From Pterobdella sp. o SKG-2022 (taxonomy: Eukaryota > Annelida > Clitellata > Hirudinida > Piscicolidae), in the NCBI GenBank assembly GCA_964035795.1, contig OZ038325.1, forward strand, positions 798,068 to 862,067: a stretch of 64,000 bases of DNA. Reading direction: 5' to 3'. The notes under the pieces are model-generated. The model was not told where the DNA came from, made no database searches, and saw nothing but the letters and a program-made list of their open reading frames with translations. Below are positions 18,951 to 40,700 of the stretch, piece after piece (the stretch's first letter is position 1; every line of letters starts with the position of its first letter). A program made the translations under genes and the position numbers.

Positions 18951-21900
18951 TCAAACAATATCATCCTTTTGATTGATTCGTCGAAATCTTGCTGGTGTGT
19001 GAGCCCAATACTGGGAACTTGAACTGTAAACATTTAATATACATTTAAATTATTGTATATTATAAATTAAAAATGAAACGACAGAGTATATGTGAACTAA
19101 AAGATATTCTAGATATATTTTATTCACTATTTTAAAATCAAAGGCATCCAAGTTGTTTTACAACAGATAAAGCAAAAAAAAACATAGGTAATAATAATAA
19201 TAAGTATTAATAAAAATACAAAATAATAACAACCAACCGCAACTGAAACTTATGTCTCCTCTTGGAGTGTTTGAAGATGGCATTGAGGTCAGGACACTGC
19301 ATTCCTTGGAAGACCTCCTCGTGATCCAGATCGGTCGTCAACAACACCTCCCTTAACAGCTTCTCACCTGATGCGGTGGCAGAAGTTTGGATATGATGGA
19401 GGCATAAAGATATTAATTAACTTGATAAAAGTGTTTACTTTGAATTAGGTAAATAATAATAAAACAACTAAAACCTCTTAAGAAATCATTTTTCTCAAAA
19501 AAATTTTTTTTTTCTAAAATCAAAGATCAAAAACTGACCTCAATGCCTCCTATATCCATATAAACAACGGTTACCCCCCACCCCCCTCCCCAAACAAACC
19601 TCTGGCCCACTGGGGGACAGTCTTGCGAGGTTGATCTTCATCATCAGTCTCATCCATTACAGACAAATCACAGATGTTGTAGTTGTCCTTGGTGGCTGGG
19701 ACATACACCTTCTCTCGCATGGGGGTCATGTCGTAGCTGGAGAAAGTTGATTGGAGAGTGGGTGGTGAAAAAATGTAGAAAAAAAAATTGAATCAAAAAA
19801 GCAGCAAAAAAGATAAACAAAAAAAAAAATATAAAGAAGATAGAAAAAAACTTTCAAAAAATGGATAAATAAAATTAAAAGCAAAATGAAACCTGGAAGA
19901 GTTGTGTGATTGGTTGACGAAAGCATTTCCCTTATATTTCTTGATGCTTCTGTTATCCTCCTCAACACTATCCACGCCCTCATCACCATCATCGCTTTCA
20001 TCACGTGATTCCTTATTATTCTTATTTTTTTTATTATTATTATTATAGTCAAGGGCACTGTTATAAGTGGTGTTATGACTGTACAATTTCTTGCACAATA
20101 CTTGCTTCAGTAATGAAGTATCTTTATTGTGAGACGTATTATTATATTTATTATTGTTGTTTTTATTATTATTTTTATTTATATTATTATTTTTGTTTTC
20201 TGACAAATTCTCTACCGATTTTACCGAGTCATCTATTTTCTTAATATCAGTGTCGTTTGTATTGAGTGCCTTTTCCTTACCATTATTTATATTCTTAATA
20301 TTATTATCCCTATTTTTATCATTATTATTTTTACTATTATCATCAACGCTATCTTTAACACTGATGATGTCATTGTTAGGTCGGGAAAGGGAATTCTCGA
20401 AGATACCATCTTCTTCCGCCGTCTCGTACGTCTTTGATTGGCTGGAGGCGTTCGATGACGTCAATGATGACGTCATGACGGGTGTGGATGTGGCGATGGG
20501 TTGAATTGTAGTGATGATTGTAGTTTCTAGAAGGGTGGTGGTTGTGGTTGGGTGGTCAGGTATGGCGTGAGTGGTGGTGGGCATGGTATTACTACTAGTA
20601 GTAGTTATAGTTGTTGTATGGGTAACTGGTGTAGTAGTTGAAGTTATTTCTGATGTTGTTTTCTTTTTTGTTGTGGCTTTACTTTTTGAAACTGTTGTGG
20701 TTGTGGATGCTTTACTTTTTGTTGCAACAACGGCAAAACCATCCACCCCTAATGATGCCTGAGAAGCATTTGATCTTTGAACCTGTGTATCACTTCCAGA
20801 TGCTATAACAACACTACTTGACTTGAGACTTTTTATAGAATCAGACGGAATTGTAGGTGGGTCATCCCCAGCTGGGCCCTTATCACCATGCGATAATGAC
20901 AATGGTTCTACCAACACTCTGGCATGTTTTGTAGCAGGTCTGAGTGGCAAAAGAGGCGCTTTGAATGCCTGCTTATCTTTTGTGCACAGAAATTCCTCAC
21001 TGAAAGAACCATTGATGGGATACTTGCTTCCTTCAACATCTCCCACTTCATTATTAATTAGCTTGGCTCCATCTTGCTTAGATACCCTTTGTTTCTTATC
21101 TACAAGTTTGCTCTTAGAGTTTTTCTTATCATCCAGTTTATCATTATTTGAGCTTTTGATAGGATCATCAATGGGTGAAAGTATGAGATTACATTGGGGG
21201 GGGGAGCAACTAGAGTGCACCCAAAGGGGAAGTTTCGGAGGGTTGATGGTGTTTATGGGAGTGGATTTTGATGGTTTTCTTCTGATGTTATCATTGGTGA
21301 GATGTAGAGATAGAAGTTGATCACTAGCATCATTGCAATATTGTGGTGTGGCTTCAGTAGATTTGCTTGTGAGCTGTTGTTTTTTATTGTGAGGTGTGGC
21401 TTCAATCAACGATTTTTTGTTGATTTGATTTCTGCTGAACATTTTCATACACTGTTTATCATCATCATCATTTCTCTGCAGACCAAATTTATCCTTATCA
21501 ACTTCAACCCCATCATTTTTTGGCAAACTATTTCTCTTTTTACCCCCACTATCATACTCATCATCATCATCCAAACGACGCAGCACCACCTTAGCAATCT
21601 TCATAGGAACCACATCCCCCACCATCATCTCATTACTCTTCCTTTTCAACCCCCTCTTGGCCTTATTGCCATCATTATCATCTTCACCCTCATCATTTTC
21701 CTTATTGGGGTTTCCATCATTATTATTATTTCTATGAATTTTTTTTTTATCAGAATCATCAATAACATCGCTGAGTCTTCGTTTTTGAGCGGCACTTTCT
21801 TTACTGTTTTGATTTTCTTTTTCAACACTTTTATTTTTATTAACAATATTATTATTTTTATTGTTGATGTTATTGTTATTCTTATTATTGACACTATTAT

Positions 21901-23628
21901 CATCATCAGCATCATAGTACATGATAGTATTGCTGTTGGAATCAACTCGGCTTCCTTCTGGTGGGTCATTCTCTTCCAGGGACACCTTAGTAATAAGAAT
22001 AATAACAATAAAAGTAAATAAAGTAATAAAATTAATAACAACATCGATATTTATAATATATCAACACATGAATACAATATAAAGAGGGGTACACAAACCT
22101 GAAGTGATTGGTCGACCACCCACACATAACACTCCTCCTCCTTGTCAACCTGCTTGCCTGCTTTCCTACCTGACAATCTCTTCTTTCCTCCCACTACACT
22201 TGCAGGCTGGTAGTTTGGGCTATGTGATGAAATAGCATGAATAATAATGATAGAATAATTTTTTTGTAATGATAATATTAATACAGCAAATTGAACACAA
22301 AAAGAAAATGATAGCCATCAGAGTTTTTAATCATCAGAACCTTTTACAGTTCGATAGATAATATAGATCACGACAATGATATAACAATCTTCACAAATGA
22401 ATAAAACAAAATTAACACAACAAAAACCATAATAGAAAACAACACTAAACTTCACTGACCGATGTGGTGGTGAAGTACCAGCATTCCTTGTATCCCTCGG
22501 CTTGGTGGGTTGTTTCAATGGAGAGATGAAGGGCATTCGTTTTAGAGGGCTGATGAATGGAGCTTTTTTGATGGGGCTCGTGAAGGGTGCATTTTTTATG
22601 GGGCTAGTGAAAGGTGTTGGTTTTGAGAGATTTTTTGATGGGTGGGTTGTTTTTGTTTGGAGGTTTGTTGTTGTATGAATAGTTGTTTTCTTAGGTTTTG
22701 ATGTTGTTGTTTTAGGTCTGACGTTGCTTGTTGAAGTTGTTGTTTTATTAGTAGGAGCAACATTATCTGTCTTGCTTTTAGTAGAAACAACATTATCTGT
22801 TGTTGTCTTTGTTTTAGTGGAAGTTTTTGGCATAGCAGATTTTGCAGTAGTGTCGCTTGGTTTGGCATTAGACCTCAGAGCATAATTCACTCTTTTCCTA
22901 GTACTTCTTTGGAACACTTGATTTTCGGGAGTCTTTTCCTTAAGAGCAACTTCAACATTTTTTAACTCAGGATTCACATCTATAATGTTTCTCTTGTTGA
23001 TTGCAAGTCCTTCGAATTGAAAATAGATGATTTAAATTCAACAAATAAGATATTTTTGCTGTTTTTGAGAGATAATTGGCTGCATATTATTTACCGTTAT
23101 TTTAATGGTAAATTTATGATGATTTTAACCCTGCTTACCAAAATGCACTTGTTTGAATTCATGTTTGGGAGTCTCATGAGGTTTCTCCTTCTTTGCCCTT
23201 GACCTTAATGCTTGAGGGATAGATTTGAATATAAAATCAAAACGCAAAAAAACACATTCAGAATAGAAATCAAAACGAATTGTATGAGATATAAAAAAAA
23301 TAGTTATATTCATTAAAACTGAAACAGCAACAATGATTGAAAAGAATCCATATGTTATTAAAGTAACATAATTAGAGAGCATGCATAAGCTAGCTGGCAA
23401 GATACGCCAACCTCTGGTATGCATCCTGGTGCTCGGACCGTCTTCCATCGCAGCCTTCGTCTGCAGTCTTGAAGTTTTCAGACGATTATTTAATAAGAGA
23501 TAGAATGATTATAAGATTTTTTAAGCTTACTCTTTTTTCCTCTCATTGATGAAGTTTTGTATGTAACCAACTTGTTTGAAGAAATCGGTAAAAATTTCTT
23601 TCATGAAAACGGAAAGTTCAGTATTCAT
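18951..23628 (-). CDS. INCENP: INCENP, inner centromere protein (chromosomal passenger complex scaffold)
   Basis: INCENP scaffolds the chromosomal passenger complex and activates Aurora B through its C-terminal IN-box. Eight exons join in phase: 23628-23531, 23203-23139, 22979-22451, 22219-22099, 21985-19893, 19736-19600, 19367-19238 and 19023-18951, about 1081 residues. The N-terminal helix MNTELSVFMKEIFTDFFKQV fits the Survivin/Borealin-binding end. The IN-box is clear: SYDMTPMREKVYVPAT, then DETDDEDQPRKTVPQWARG, LNAIFKHSKRRHKF and finally RSSSQYW, which aligns with the Aurora-phosphorylated TSS motif. The long central exon is Lys/Asn/Ser/Thr-rich and low complexity; I do not see the long charged single helix of vertebrate INCENP. 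A possible extra exon near 23460-23412 was left out because its phase does not fit. Confidence 0.9.
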
Positions 23629-23921
23629 CTTTTTTAGTTTTTTTAGACAAACAATTTAAGTAACATTAAACAAACCATGAAAAAGTCAAAGAAAAAACTA
23701 AAAAAACAAGCGCCAAAGTTAAAAAGAAAGTTTCTTCTTTATTAAGCGCTTCATTTATTTAATAAGGTGAACAAAAACTTCTTTATGATGAAAATAAAAA
23801 ATATAAAAATAAAATTTTATTCTAAATCTAATTTTGAAATTAACATATTCAAATAAGAGATGTCATCTTTTAAACATTTGGCTGTGTTGCACAATTTAGT
23901 TATTGGTAGAAATAAGTAAAA
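23629..23921. promoter_or_regulatory. Probable bidirectional promoter between INCENP and TRIP4
   Basis: The two start codons face away from each other across 293 bp of AT-rich sequence. Both genes look complete, so this gap must hold both 5' UTRs and core promoters. No TATA or CpG feature stands out; the call rests on spacing alone. Confidence 0.6.
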
Positions 23922-32246
<8,325 letters not shown>

Positions 32247-34230
32247 CGTCATATGTTTTTTTTATTTATTTATTAGTTTTGATGTTTCATTTTATTGTGA
32301 AACTTAGTCGTTAAATTCCCTTCCTAATTAATTTTCAACAAAAATTGTTAATAAAATGAAACAATTCTGCTCAATGCATTTGATCAAAATATCGAGGGTT
32401 TAGTTTCACCATTATGATCTTCATGGAAGAAATTGAAGTCTTTGTTTTATTAAAATTTTGAAATTCCAATTGATTGCACAACAAATTGATGAAAGTACAA
32501 TGTAATGAGCACTTCTGTATGGCTTGAAGGCACAAATGGGTGGTGATGATGATGATGATGATGTGGGTGGTAGTGATGATGATGACGTGGGTGGTGATGA
32601 TGATGAAGTGGGTGGTGATGATGATGATCTGGGTGGTGATGATAATGGTGTGGATGATGGTAAATGCAATCATATACTGTTTCCTTATTAGTTAAACGCT
32701 TGACTATTAAATAATTAATAATTTCCAATCAATAGATAAATTCAAAAAGTTATTTTAATTGTCTGATAATATAATTAATAAATACTACTTCATAAAAGGT
32801 TTTTGACCGATATTATATCTAATCACCATACAAACGAGATGCTATGTGGAATGAGTTATGGTGCTGAATGTGATCCAACAATGAGACATAAGAAATAAAT
32901 GGTGTGTTTAGGTGTCGATTTTAGTGGTGAATTTAATGGTCAAAAGTGGATTTATTTCTTTATAAAGCGGATAATTATAAATTCTTTGAGTAAAAGTGGA
33001 AAGAATCGAAAATGTAATGAGAAATCAAGGCGCTACGAATAATAATAAATGAAACATAATCAAGCAGTGAAGAGGGTGATTATAAGATTATCGCAAGTTT
33101 ATATACAATGGAAAAATTTGAATCTAGGCACAATGCCCGTTTCCGAGCCTAATCTCTGGCCACAATGTGGCATGATGGTCGTTATGATGATGATGATGGA
33201 GGGGATCTGTGATGCTGGTGGTGGTGGGGAGTCTGTGATGATGGGGGATCTGTGATGATGATGGTGGGTCGTCTGTGATGATGATGGTGGTGGGTAGTCT
33301 GTGATGATGATGGTGGTAATCAGTGTTCATAATGACGATAAAAGAATCAATGTTAATAGCATAATTAGAATTAATAGACGATAGAGCAATGAGTGTTGAC
33401 AAATAATAAGAAGATAGTCAATATAATATATACTAGATCAACCAATCCTAGTGAATTATCAATAATAATAATAGAAATAATAATGATAATTGGTGATAAC
33501 ATGGGTAGAACTAATAACACCCCAAGACCCTCCCGTAAGTTGAATCCCGTTTATCACATTTGAATTCAGATATCGATAATATGTATCATACGGAGTTTAA
33601 AATATTGCAACTATCAATATCTTAGTGAAGATCGGATGTTACATCCACAATTTACAAGTGCGCTAAAATAGTTATAAGAAATGCGGGTGGTATTATCGCT
33701 GGTGTTGAAATTAATATTGCGAACATAGAAGTCATTATACGTATGATATTGGTATTCGAATTAGCTTTTTGAAATTATTTATAATAATGAAATAATTATT
33801 ATCATGAATCAACATAAATAGCATTACTAACAAGGTTAAGAACATTATCAAAACGATTGGAAATATTATCAAGTTGATTAATATTATTACCAAATCTCTC
33901 ATTTCATCACCAATCCAAATAATTTTTCTTATTGTTCAATTCAACAAATAATCAATCAAAATTTAAATTTAATGTCATACTTTTTTTTTCTGTACAAAGG
34001 ATTTTATTATTGAATCGGCAGTATCGTCAGCATGAACATACAAGGAATAATGATAAGCACAACACAAACTTTATCAATATTGATCAACTTCATGAAATCA
34101 ACACCCCCAATTATAAAAACCTTCACTTAATACCTTTTCAACAATCGCCACCATTAACTACACTTCCCACAAAAACCTCAAGTAACTGAACCAACCCACC
34201 AACATCTTTCACACCAAACCTTCACCACCC
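32247..34230. other. Convergent intergenic region rich in GAT/ATC repeats
   Basis: Lies between the 3' ends of TRIP4 and EHD. It contains GAT-based tandem repeats at about 32534-32658 (24-bp units ending GTGGGTGGT) and about 33183-33320 (GATGATGATGGTGG-like). The remainder is AT-rich with AATAAT tracts. No exon was recognised. Confidence 0.7.
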
Positions 34231-35945
34231 TCAATAATCACAGTTGGGGTTGTTGATACCGACTTTGGAAGGAGGCACAAGATGGAGGGGTAGTTCTGAG
34301 GGGATCTCATGACCGTCCAGTTTGAGAGACACCAGGTGCATTGACAGTGCAAACTCATCCATGTCCAGCTGGCCATCCTGATCAATGTCGGATAGCTTCC
34401 AGATCTTTCCTAACACTTGGTTGGGTAGTTTCGACTTGACCAACTCTGTTTTTGCTGCTGAACCTGATATCTTGCCGTTGATCGGATTCAAGCTCTGAGT
34501 GGGTTTGTGAGGAGCGGGGGTGTATGGAGGGTTTTGATTTATTGGAAACAATAGAAAAACCANNNNNNNNNNNNNNNNNNNNNNNNNNNNNNNNNNNNNN
34601 NNNNNNNNNNNNNNNNNNNNNNNNNNNNNNNNNNNNNNNNNNNNNNNNNNNNNNNNNNNNNNNNNNNNNNNNNNNNNNNNNNNNNNNNNNNNNNNNNNNN
34701 NNNNNNNNNNNNNNNNNNNNNNNNNNNNNNNNNNNNNNNNNNNNNNNNNNNNNNNNNNNNNNGGTGAGATGAGCTGAATGCATCATGTTAAATAGATTGC
34801 CAATTGAATATTCAACTAGTGTTTTGGAAATTTATGATGGAATATTGGATTATATGAATGTATTAAAACAAGATGCCAAAAGTATGAGTAATTGAAATTG
34901 TTTATCACTGGGGTTTCATATGAATATTAAATTTCATTTGAGAATTGGGAAAATGTTTGAGAATGAAAGCAATAATTAGTTTGAGAGTTATCATTTAGAG
35001 CCAGTGATCTCAACTAGTCATATTTTGATTCAATATTTATAAATCAAAAAAACAGCAATCTTATGACAAAAACCACATGACATACCAATGCCAAACAACC
35101 TTCAAATAGAAACAACATAGAAACTGATATAAACCTTCATACCTGTTTGAGTCATAATGGAGTGGTTCATTCCAGAAGGATCCAATGTATACTCGGCACA
35201 CTTCTGGGGTGTTGAAAACCTTTCCCAGAGACCACATCAAAGCTCCATACACTCTCATCAGTTGCTGGTGATCCACCATGTCTGCCTTGTTCAACACTAT
35301 TCGGATCTTCTCATCGTATCCTTTTATCCCCTCGATCACTCTTCGGAATTCATCTGAGATGTCAAGTTTGTGGGCATCGAATAGTAATATTATTCTGTCT
35401 ACTCTCTCTGCGAACCATTCAATCACCTCAGCAAAGTTGTAACCACGATCAATGCGTTGTTTCTCACCTGACAAAATACCTGGGGTGTCAACTATTGAAA
35501 TACTTTCCAGAACCTGGTTTGGCAGTTCTGAGCACTGGAAACGATTCAAAAAAGCATTTCCGAATTTTGAGAGCTGTCTGAATTGTTTTTTATCATCAAC
35601 GACTAAAGCGTTACCAGGAACCGCGTTTTCTCTGGAGCCTCCCATCACCACAATAAAGCGATCGGTTGTTGGTTCCGGTCCGATCCTCAGACCAGGAAAC
35701 TCTTGTTCAAGAAGAAATTTTATAAAAGTTGTTTTTCCGGTGCTGTATTGTCCTATTAGTAGCACCATGGGTTTAGCATCGAAGTCTGCCTCTTCAAGGG
35801 GAGGTGAATGAAAGTCGTGGAACTTGTAAAACTCCTCGAGCGGTAGCATTTTCTGCCTGTACAACACTTTGAGGGAATCCGCCACATTTGCGTGAACTTC
35901 TGGATCCTTTTTACGTTCGGAGTTTTTATTTAGCCATGTAAACAT
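34231..35945 (-). CDS. EHD: EHD-family dynamin-like ATPase, middle lost in assembly gap
   Basis: EHD proteins oligomerise on tubular membranes and drive endocytic recycling. Exon 1 (35945-35143) gives 267 residues, starting MFTWLNKNSERKKDPE. It includes the P-loop GQYSTGKTT, the switch DTPGILSGEKQR, and VLNKADMV. The last exon (34494-34231) encodes the C-terminal EH domain: NPINGKISGSAAKTEL, VKSKLPNQVLGKIWKLSD, a complete EF-hand loop DIDQDGQLDMDE, and LPLHLVPPSK before the stop. About 175 residues of the helical/stalk region are absent. They should lie between 35143 and 34494, where only about 450 real bases and 200 Ns remain. Start chosen: the ATG at 35945, since the family begins MFSW. Which paralogue (EHD1, 3 or 4) I cannot say. 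Confidence 0.95.
34563..34762. other. Assembly gap (200 N)
   Basis: Exactly 200 Ns. The missing EHD coding sequence (about 525 nt) exceeds 200, so the gap length is probably a placeholder. Confidence 0.99.
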
Positions 35946-37739
35946 TTTCAAGAAGATTTAAAGTTTGCCTAATTACAAAAGTAAAACTTCTATTTAATCA
36001 GTTGTTAAAAACTTCGTTGTTTTTGAAAATATTGTATTATTCAAATTTTTTGTTTAAACCCAAACTAATGAATTTCTTGGTGGGTGTACTAATTAGAAAA
36101 TATTTAGGCGGAAGTAAATGTGTGCAAAGACAATACCTATTTAAATGTCTCTATGATTTTACCTACACAACTTTTATGGTAAAATTTATATTATTCTAAT
36201 TAATCGAAAATCTACTCAGTAATCTAAACGTATATTTTTTATTTATTATTATAATTTTAAATTTATTTAATGAAATTAAATAAGATAGAGCAACTTAATC
36301 AAAAGTAAATAACTACTAATTCTTGAAATCTTCATTCAAACTAAATAGTAACTAAAAAAAATTTTTGAAATCTTTCGAAACTTCAATGAAGTAGACTTAG
36401 ATTCGAAACTAGTGATAATTTATAAAGTTAACTTCAGATAACAGATTCCAATCTAAAACTTTAACTAACTTTATCACCGAAATTCTTTTCATCTCTTTTA
36501 ACTTTTTTCTGCAAATTTAACAATAAATTTTTAAATACAATTTAATTTAAACTTGAAAAAACATTATGAAGCATATTTTTTTACTTCGTAAGATGAACAT
36601 TTCCACTCAAGAATCTTTGAAATACTACATAGAGTTTGATATTGAACAGCCGTGAAAACTTGAAAAACAGATTATTATCAAAAATTTATATTACTCAGTA
36701 TTCTTAAACTCAACTCAAAAACGTTGTGAATCTCTTTATGAATCAAAGATTGATTCTAAATTCTTCACAACTTCATAAACCTAACTCCAACAATACTTTC
36801 AACAATTATTTCCAATATTGAACATTGAATCCGACATATTAAATAAAACAACCAAAAAATACAATAGCTTATAAACCATTACTAATTTTTGACTCATATA
36901 TAATTTCTATCACATATACTCCATGAAAGTATGCAGTTATATTCTACTCATATGGATACCAGCACATTCTGCTGGAGTATCTGTCATTTGAGACTGTGAG
37001 ATGATATTGAGCATGTAGTGAAATGGGGTCTTAAAAATTTTAAAAAGCCTGGGTTTATGGTGGAAAATAAAGTATTTTGGTATTGTACTAAGTTATATTT
37101 TATATATTGAAAGTTTGAAATGATTATTTTACAGTGAATTAAATCCAAAATTTTATGAGTATAGACTCGTATTATATTGATTTTAATTTATCGATTTAAT
37201 TGGAAACTATCCTTTTGTCAAATTATATTATAACATTGACTGACATTAATTTCTTTAAATAATTTTTAAAACTTGTTTAATATAAAATTAATAAGTTGCC
37301 ATTGGAAAGGTATTATATAAAATACTACACAAAAACAAAAAAATACCTTTCAAACGAACCATTGTTCCGAACTCTCGTCAAAGACTCCAAAAATGAGAGA
37401 TCATTGCTACTATAAAGGACCCAAAGATCAAAGTTTGGTGCTGTTTTGTCTCACTTTCAAATCATAAGAACAAAAACGAAAGTTTTATTTATAAAACAAG
37501 TTACGTAACGAGTGTCAACAACATGACATTCTAATAAAAGTTGGTGCTTGATCGAAATTCCATAACTTCGTGTATTTTTAAACAACTCAATATGATAAAA
37601 AATAATTGGAAATTTTCAAAAATAATTATTTATCCTCGACATCTCAACAACCCAAAACAAACTAAAAACAATTGATAAAACAAATAACATAAAACTGATA
37701 AAAATGACTCCCTCCCCTCAAAAGAAGACCAGATCACAC
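35946..37739. other. Intergenic: EHD upstream / PRDM downstream
   Basis: AT-rich 1.8 kb between the EHD start codon and the PRDM stop codon. I see no exon, RNA gene or organised repeat in it. Confidence 0.6.
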
Positions 37740-40700
37740 TTAAGCCATAAACCTCATATGCCTCACCCTCACATGGTGCTTTAAGTTGCTGCACTGTGTG
37801 AAGGCGTCCGCACAAAACTCACACTTATACGGCCTCTCGCCAGTGTGGGTCCTTCCATGACGTAACAGGGTGCTACGTCTAGCGAAGCGAGAGTTGCACA
37901 CGGTACAAGCGTATGGTTTTTCTCCGGTGTGTGTACGTATGTGACGTTTGAGAGTGCCGCTGCGGGCAAAAACCACTCCGCAGATCTCACACTTGTGTTC
38001 CTTGTGAGGCTCGTGAGTCCTTTTGTGTTCCCGCAGTGCTGACACTCTCGAGAAGTGACGTTCACAAACAGGGCATTTTAATAACTTATCATTGATGTGG
38101 ATTCTTCTGTGTTCCTTGAGTGCATAGGCCTGAGTGAAGGTGAGGTCACAGTCCTCACAAGTGAACACCCGAGGACCTGCATGACACTTTTCATGGTCAG
38201 TCAGCAATTCGATGTGCTTGAACTCTACCCCACAAACTGCACACTTATACGGGTCTTCATTGGCATGCATACTGACATGGTCTCGAAGTTGAGAGACTTG
38301 TGAGAAGGATGCAGAACACTGGGTGCATTTGAAAACCTGATCTGTGAAGTGCACTGCCCTGTGCTCCTTGAGCGCCCCAATGCGAGAGAAGTCTGCTGGA
38401 CATAAATCACATTTGTGAGGTTTGTTTCCCGTGTGTGTCCTGCGGTGCCTCTGCATGTGGCCATTGTGGCTGAAGCTGGCATGGCAGATGGTGCAGGTGA
38501 AGGGTTTCTCTCCTGTGTGGATGCGGTTGTGACACACCAACGATGCCTTGACGTCTGTTTGGTAAGGGCACACGTGACATTTGAAGCGCTTAACTTCACT
38601 GTGTTTGGATTCATTAAAATTTATTTTTTTGCTTTTCTTGATGGATGGTGGATTCTTGTAGGATGACTTCCGTTTGTTGTTAGTTGGTTTTGTGTAGCTT
38701 GAATTGTTCATTTCTTCACCGAAGTAACCACTATCACTCACCTCACTACCACTGCTCTTGCCATTGCAAGCTATCGAGAAGAACTCTGTGGGTTTAAAAA
38801 AAAATAATGCATTTATCTAGCGCCAAGACAAGCAACTGAGGCGCACTGCTACAAATTTAATGTGGCGAAAACACACTGTAGAACAGTATGATGATTGTAA
38901 TTGTTGACCCACGCGGGATCGAACCCGGTAACTTTAGGTAATTAGTCTAATGCTCAACCACTGAGCCAATTTATGGCATATATTTGAAACAGCTGTTTAA
39001 AATATTGGGAAAATATTCCTCAAAAATGAAATTTATAATAACATTCAATAAACACAATAACACCCAAAAAATGATAAGAACGTGAAAATAAAAAAAATAA
39101 CAATAAAAAACAAACTTCTCCCGCCAGAGTCCTCCTTGTCCCTGTTGTAATGTGTAGAGATACTGACAACAAGCTCAGTGCAAGCAGGTATATCATGGGT
39201 AGCTCTGTAATATACCTGTGAGCATGGGGGCATATAATACTTGTGAGCATGGAGGCATATAATACTTGTGATCATGGAGGCATATAATACTTGTGATCAT
39301 GGAGGCATATAATACTTGTGATCATGGAGGCATATAATACTTGTGGTCATGGAGGCATATAATACTTGTGATCATGGGGGCATATAATACTTGTGATCAT
39401 GGGGGCATATTACTTGTGATCATGGAGGCATATAATACTTGTGATCATGGAGGCATATAATACTTGTGGTCATGGAGGCATATAATACTTGTGATCATGG
39501 GGGCATATAATACTTGTGATCATGGAGGCATATAATACTTGTGGTCATGGAGGCATATAATACTTGTGATCATGGAGGCATATAATACTTGTGGTCATGG
39601 AGGCATATAATACTTGTGATCATGGAGGCATATAATACTTGTGATCATGGGGGCATATTACTTGTGATCATGGAGGCATATAATACTTGTGATCATAGAG
39701 GCATATAATACTTGTGATCATAGAGGCATATAATACTTGTGATCATGGGGGCATATTACTTGTGATCATGGAGGCATATAATACTTGTGATCATGGAGGC
39801 ATATAATACTTGTGATCATGGAGGCATATAATACTTGTGGTCATGGAGGCATATAATACTTGTGATCATGGGGGCATATAATACTTGTGATCATGGAGGC
39901 ATATAATACTTGTGGTCATGGAGGCATATAATACTTGTGATCATGGAGGCATATAATACTTGTGGTCATGGAGGCATATAATACTTGTGATCATGGAGGC
40001 ATATAATACTTGTGATCATGGGGGCATATTACTTGTGATCATGGAGGCATATAATACTTGTGATCATAGAGGCATATAATACTTGTGATCATGGAGGCAT
40101 ATAATACTTGTGATCATGGGGGCATATTACTTGTGATCATGGAGGCATATAGTACTTGTGATCATGGAGGCATATAATACTTGTGATCATGGAGGCATAT
40201 AATACTTGTGATCATGGGGGCATATAATACTTGTGATCATGGAGGCATATAATACTTGTGATCATGGAGGCATATAATACTTGTGATCATGGAGGCATAT
40301 AATACTTGTGGTCATGGAGGCATATAATAATTGTGATCATGGGGGCATATAATACTTGTGATCATGGGGGCATATTACTTGTGATCATGGAGGCATATAA
40401 TACTTGTGATCATGGAGGCATATAATACTTGTGATCATGGAGGCATATAATACTTGTGGTCATGGAGGCATATAATACTTGTGATCATGGGGGCATATAA
40501 TACTTGTGATCATGGAGGCATATAATACTTGTGGTCATGGAGGCATATAATACTTGTGATCATGGAGGCATATAATACTTGTGGTCATGGAGGCATATAA
40601 TACTTGTGATCATGGAGGCATATAATACTTGTGATCATGGGGGCATATTACTTGTGATCATGGAGGCATATAATACTTGTGATCATAGAGGCATATAATA

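Noticed and set aside
23412..23460. Extra INCENP exon between exons 1 and 2
   Set aside because: Its exit phase does not match the next acceptor, whereas exon 1 joins directly to 23203 in frame.
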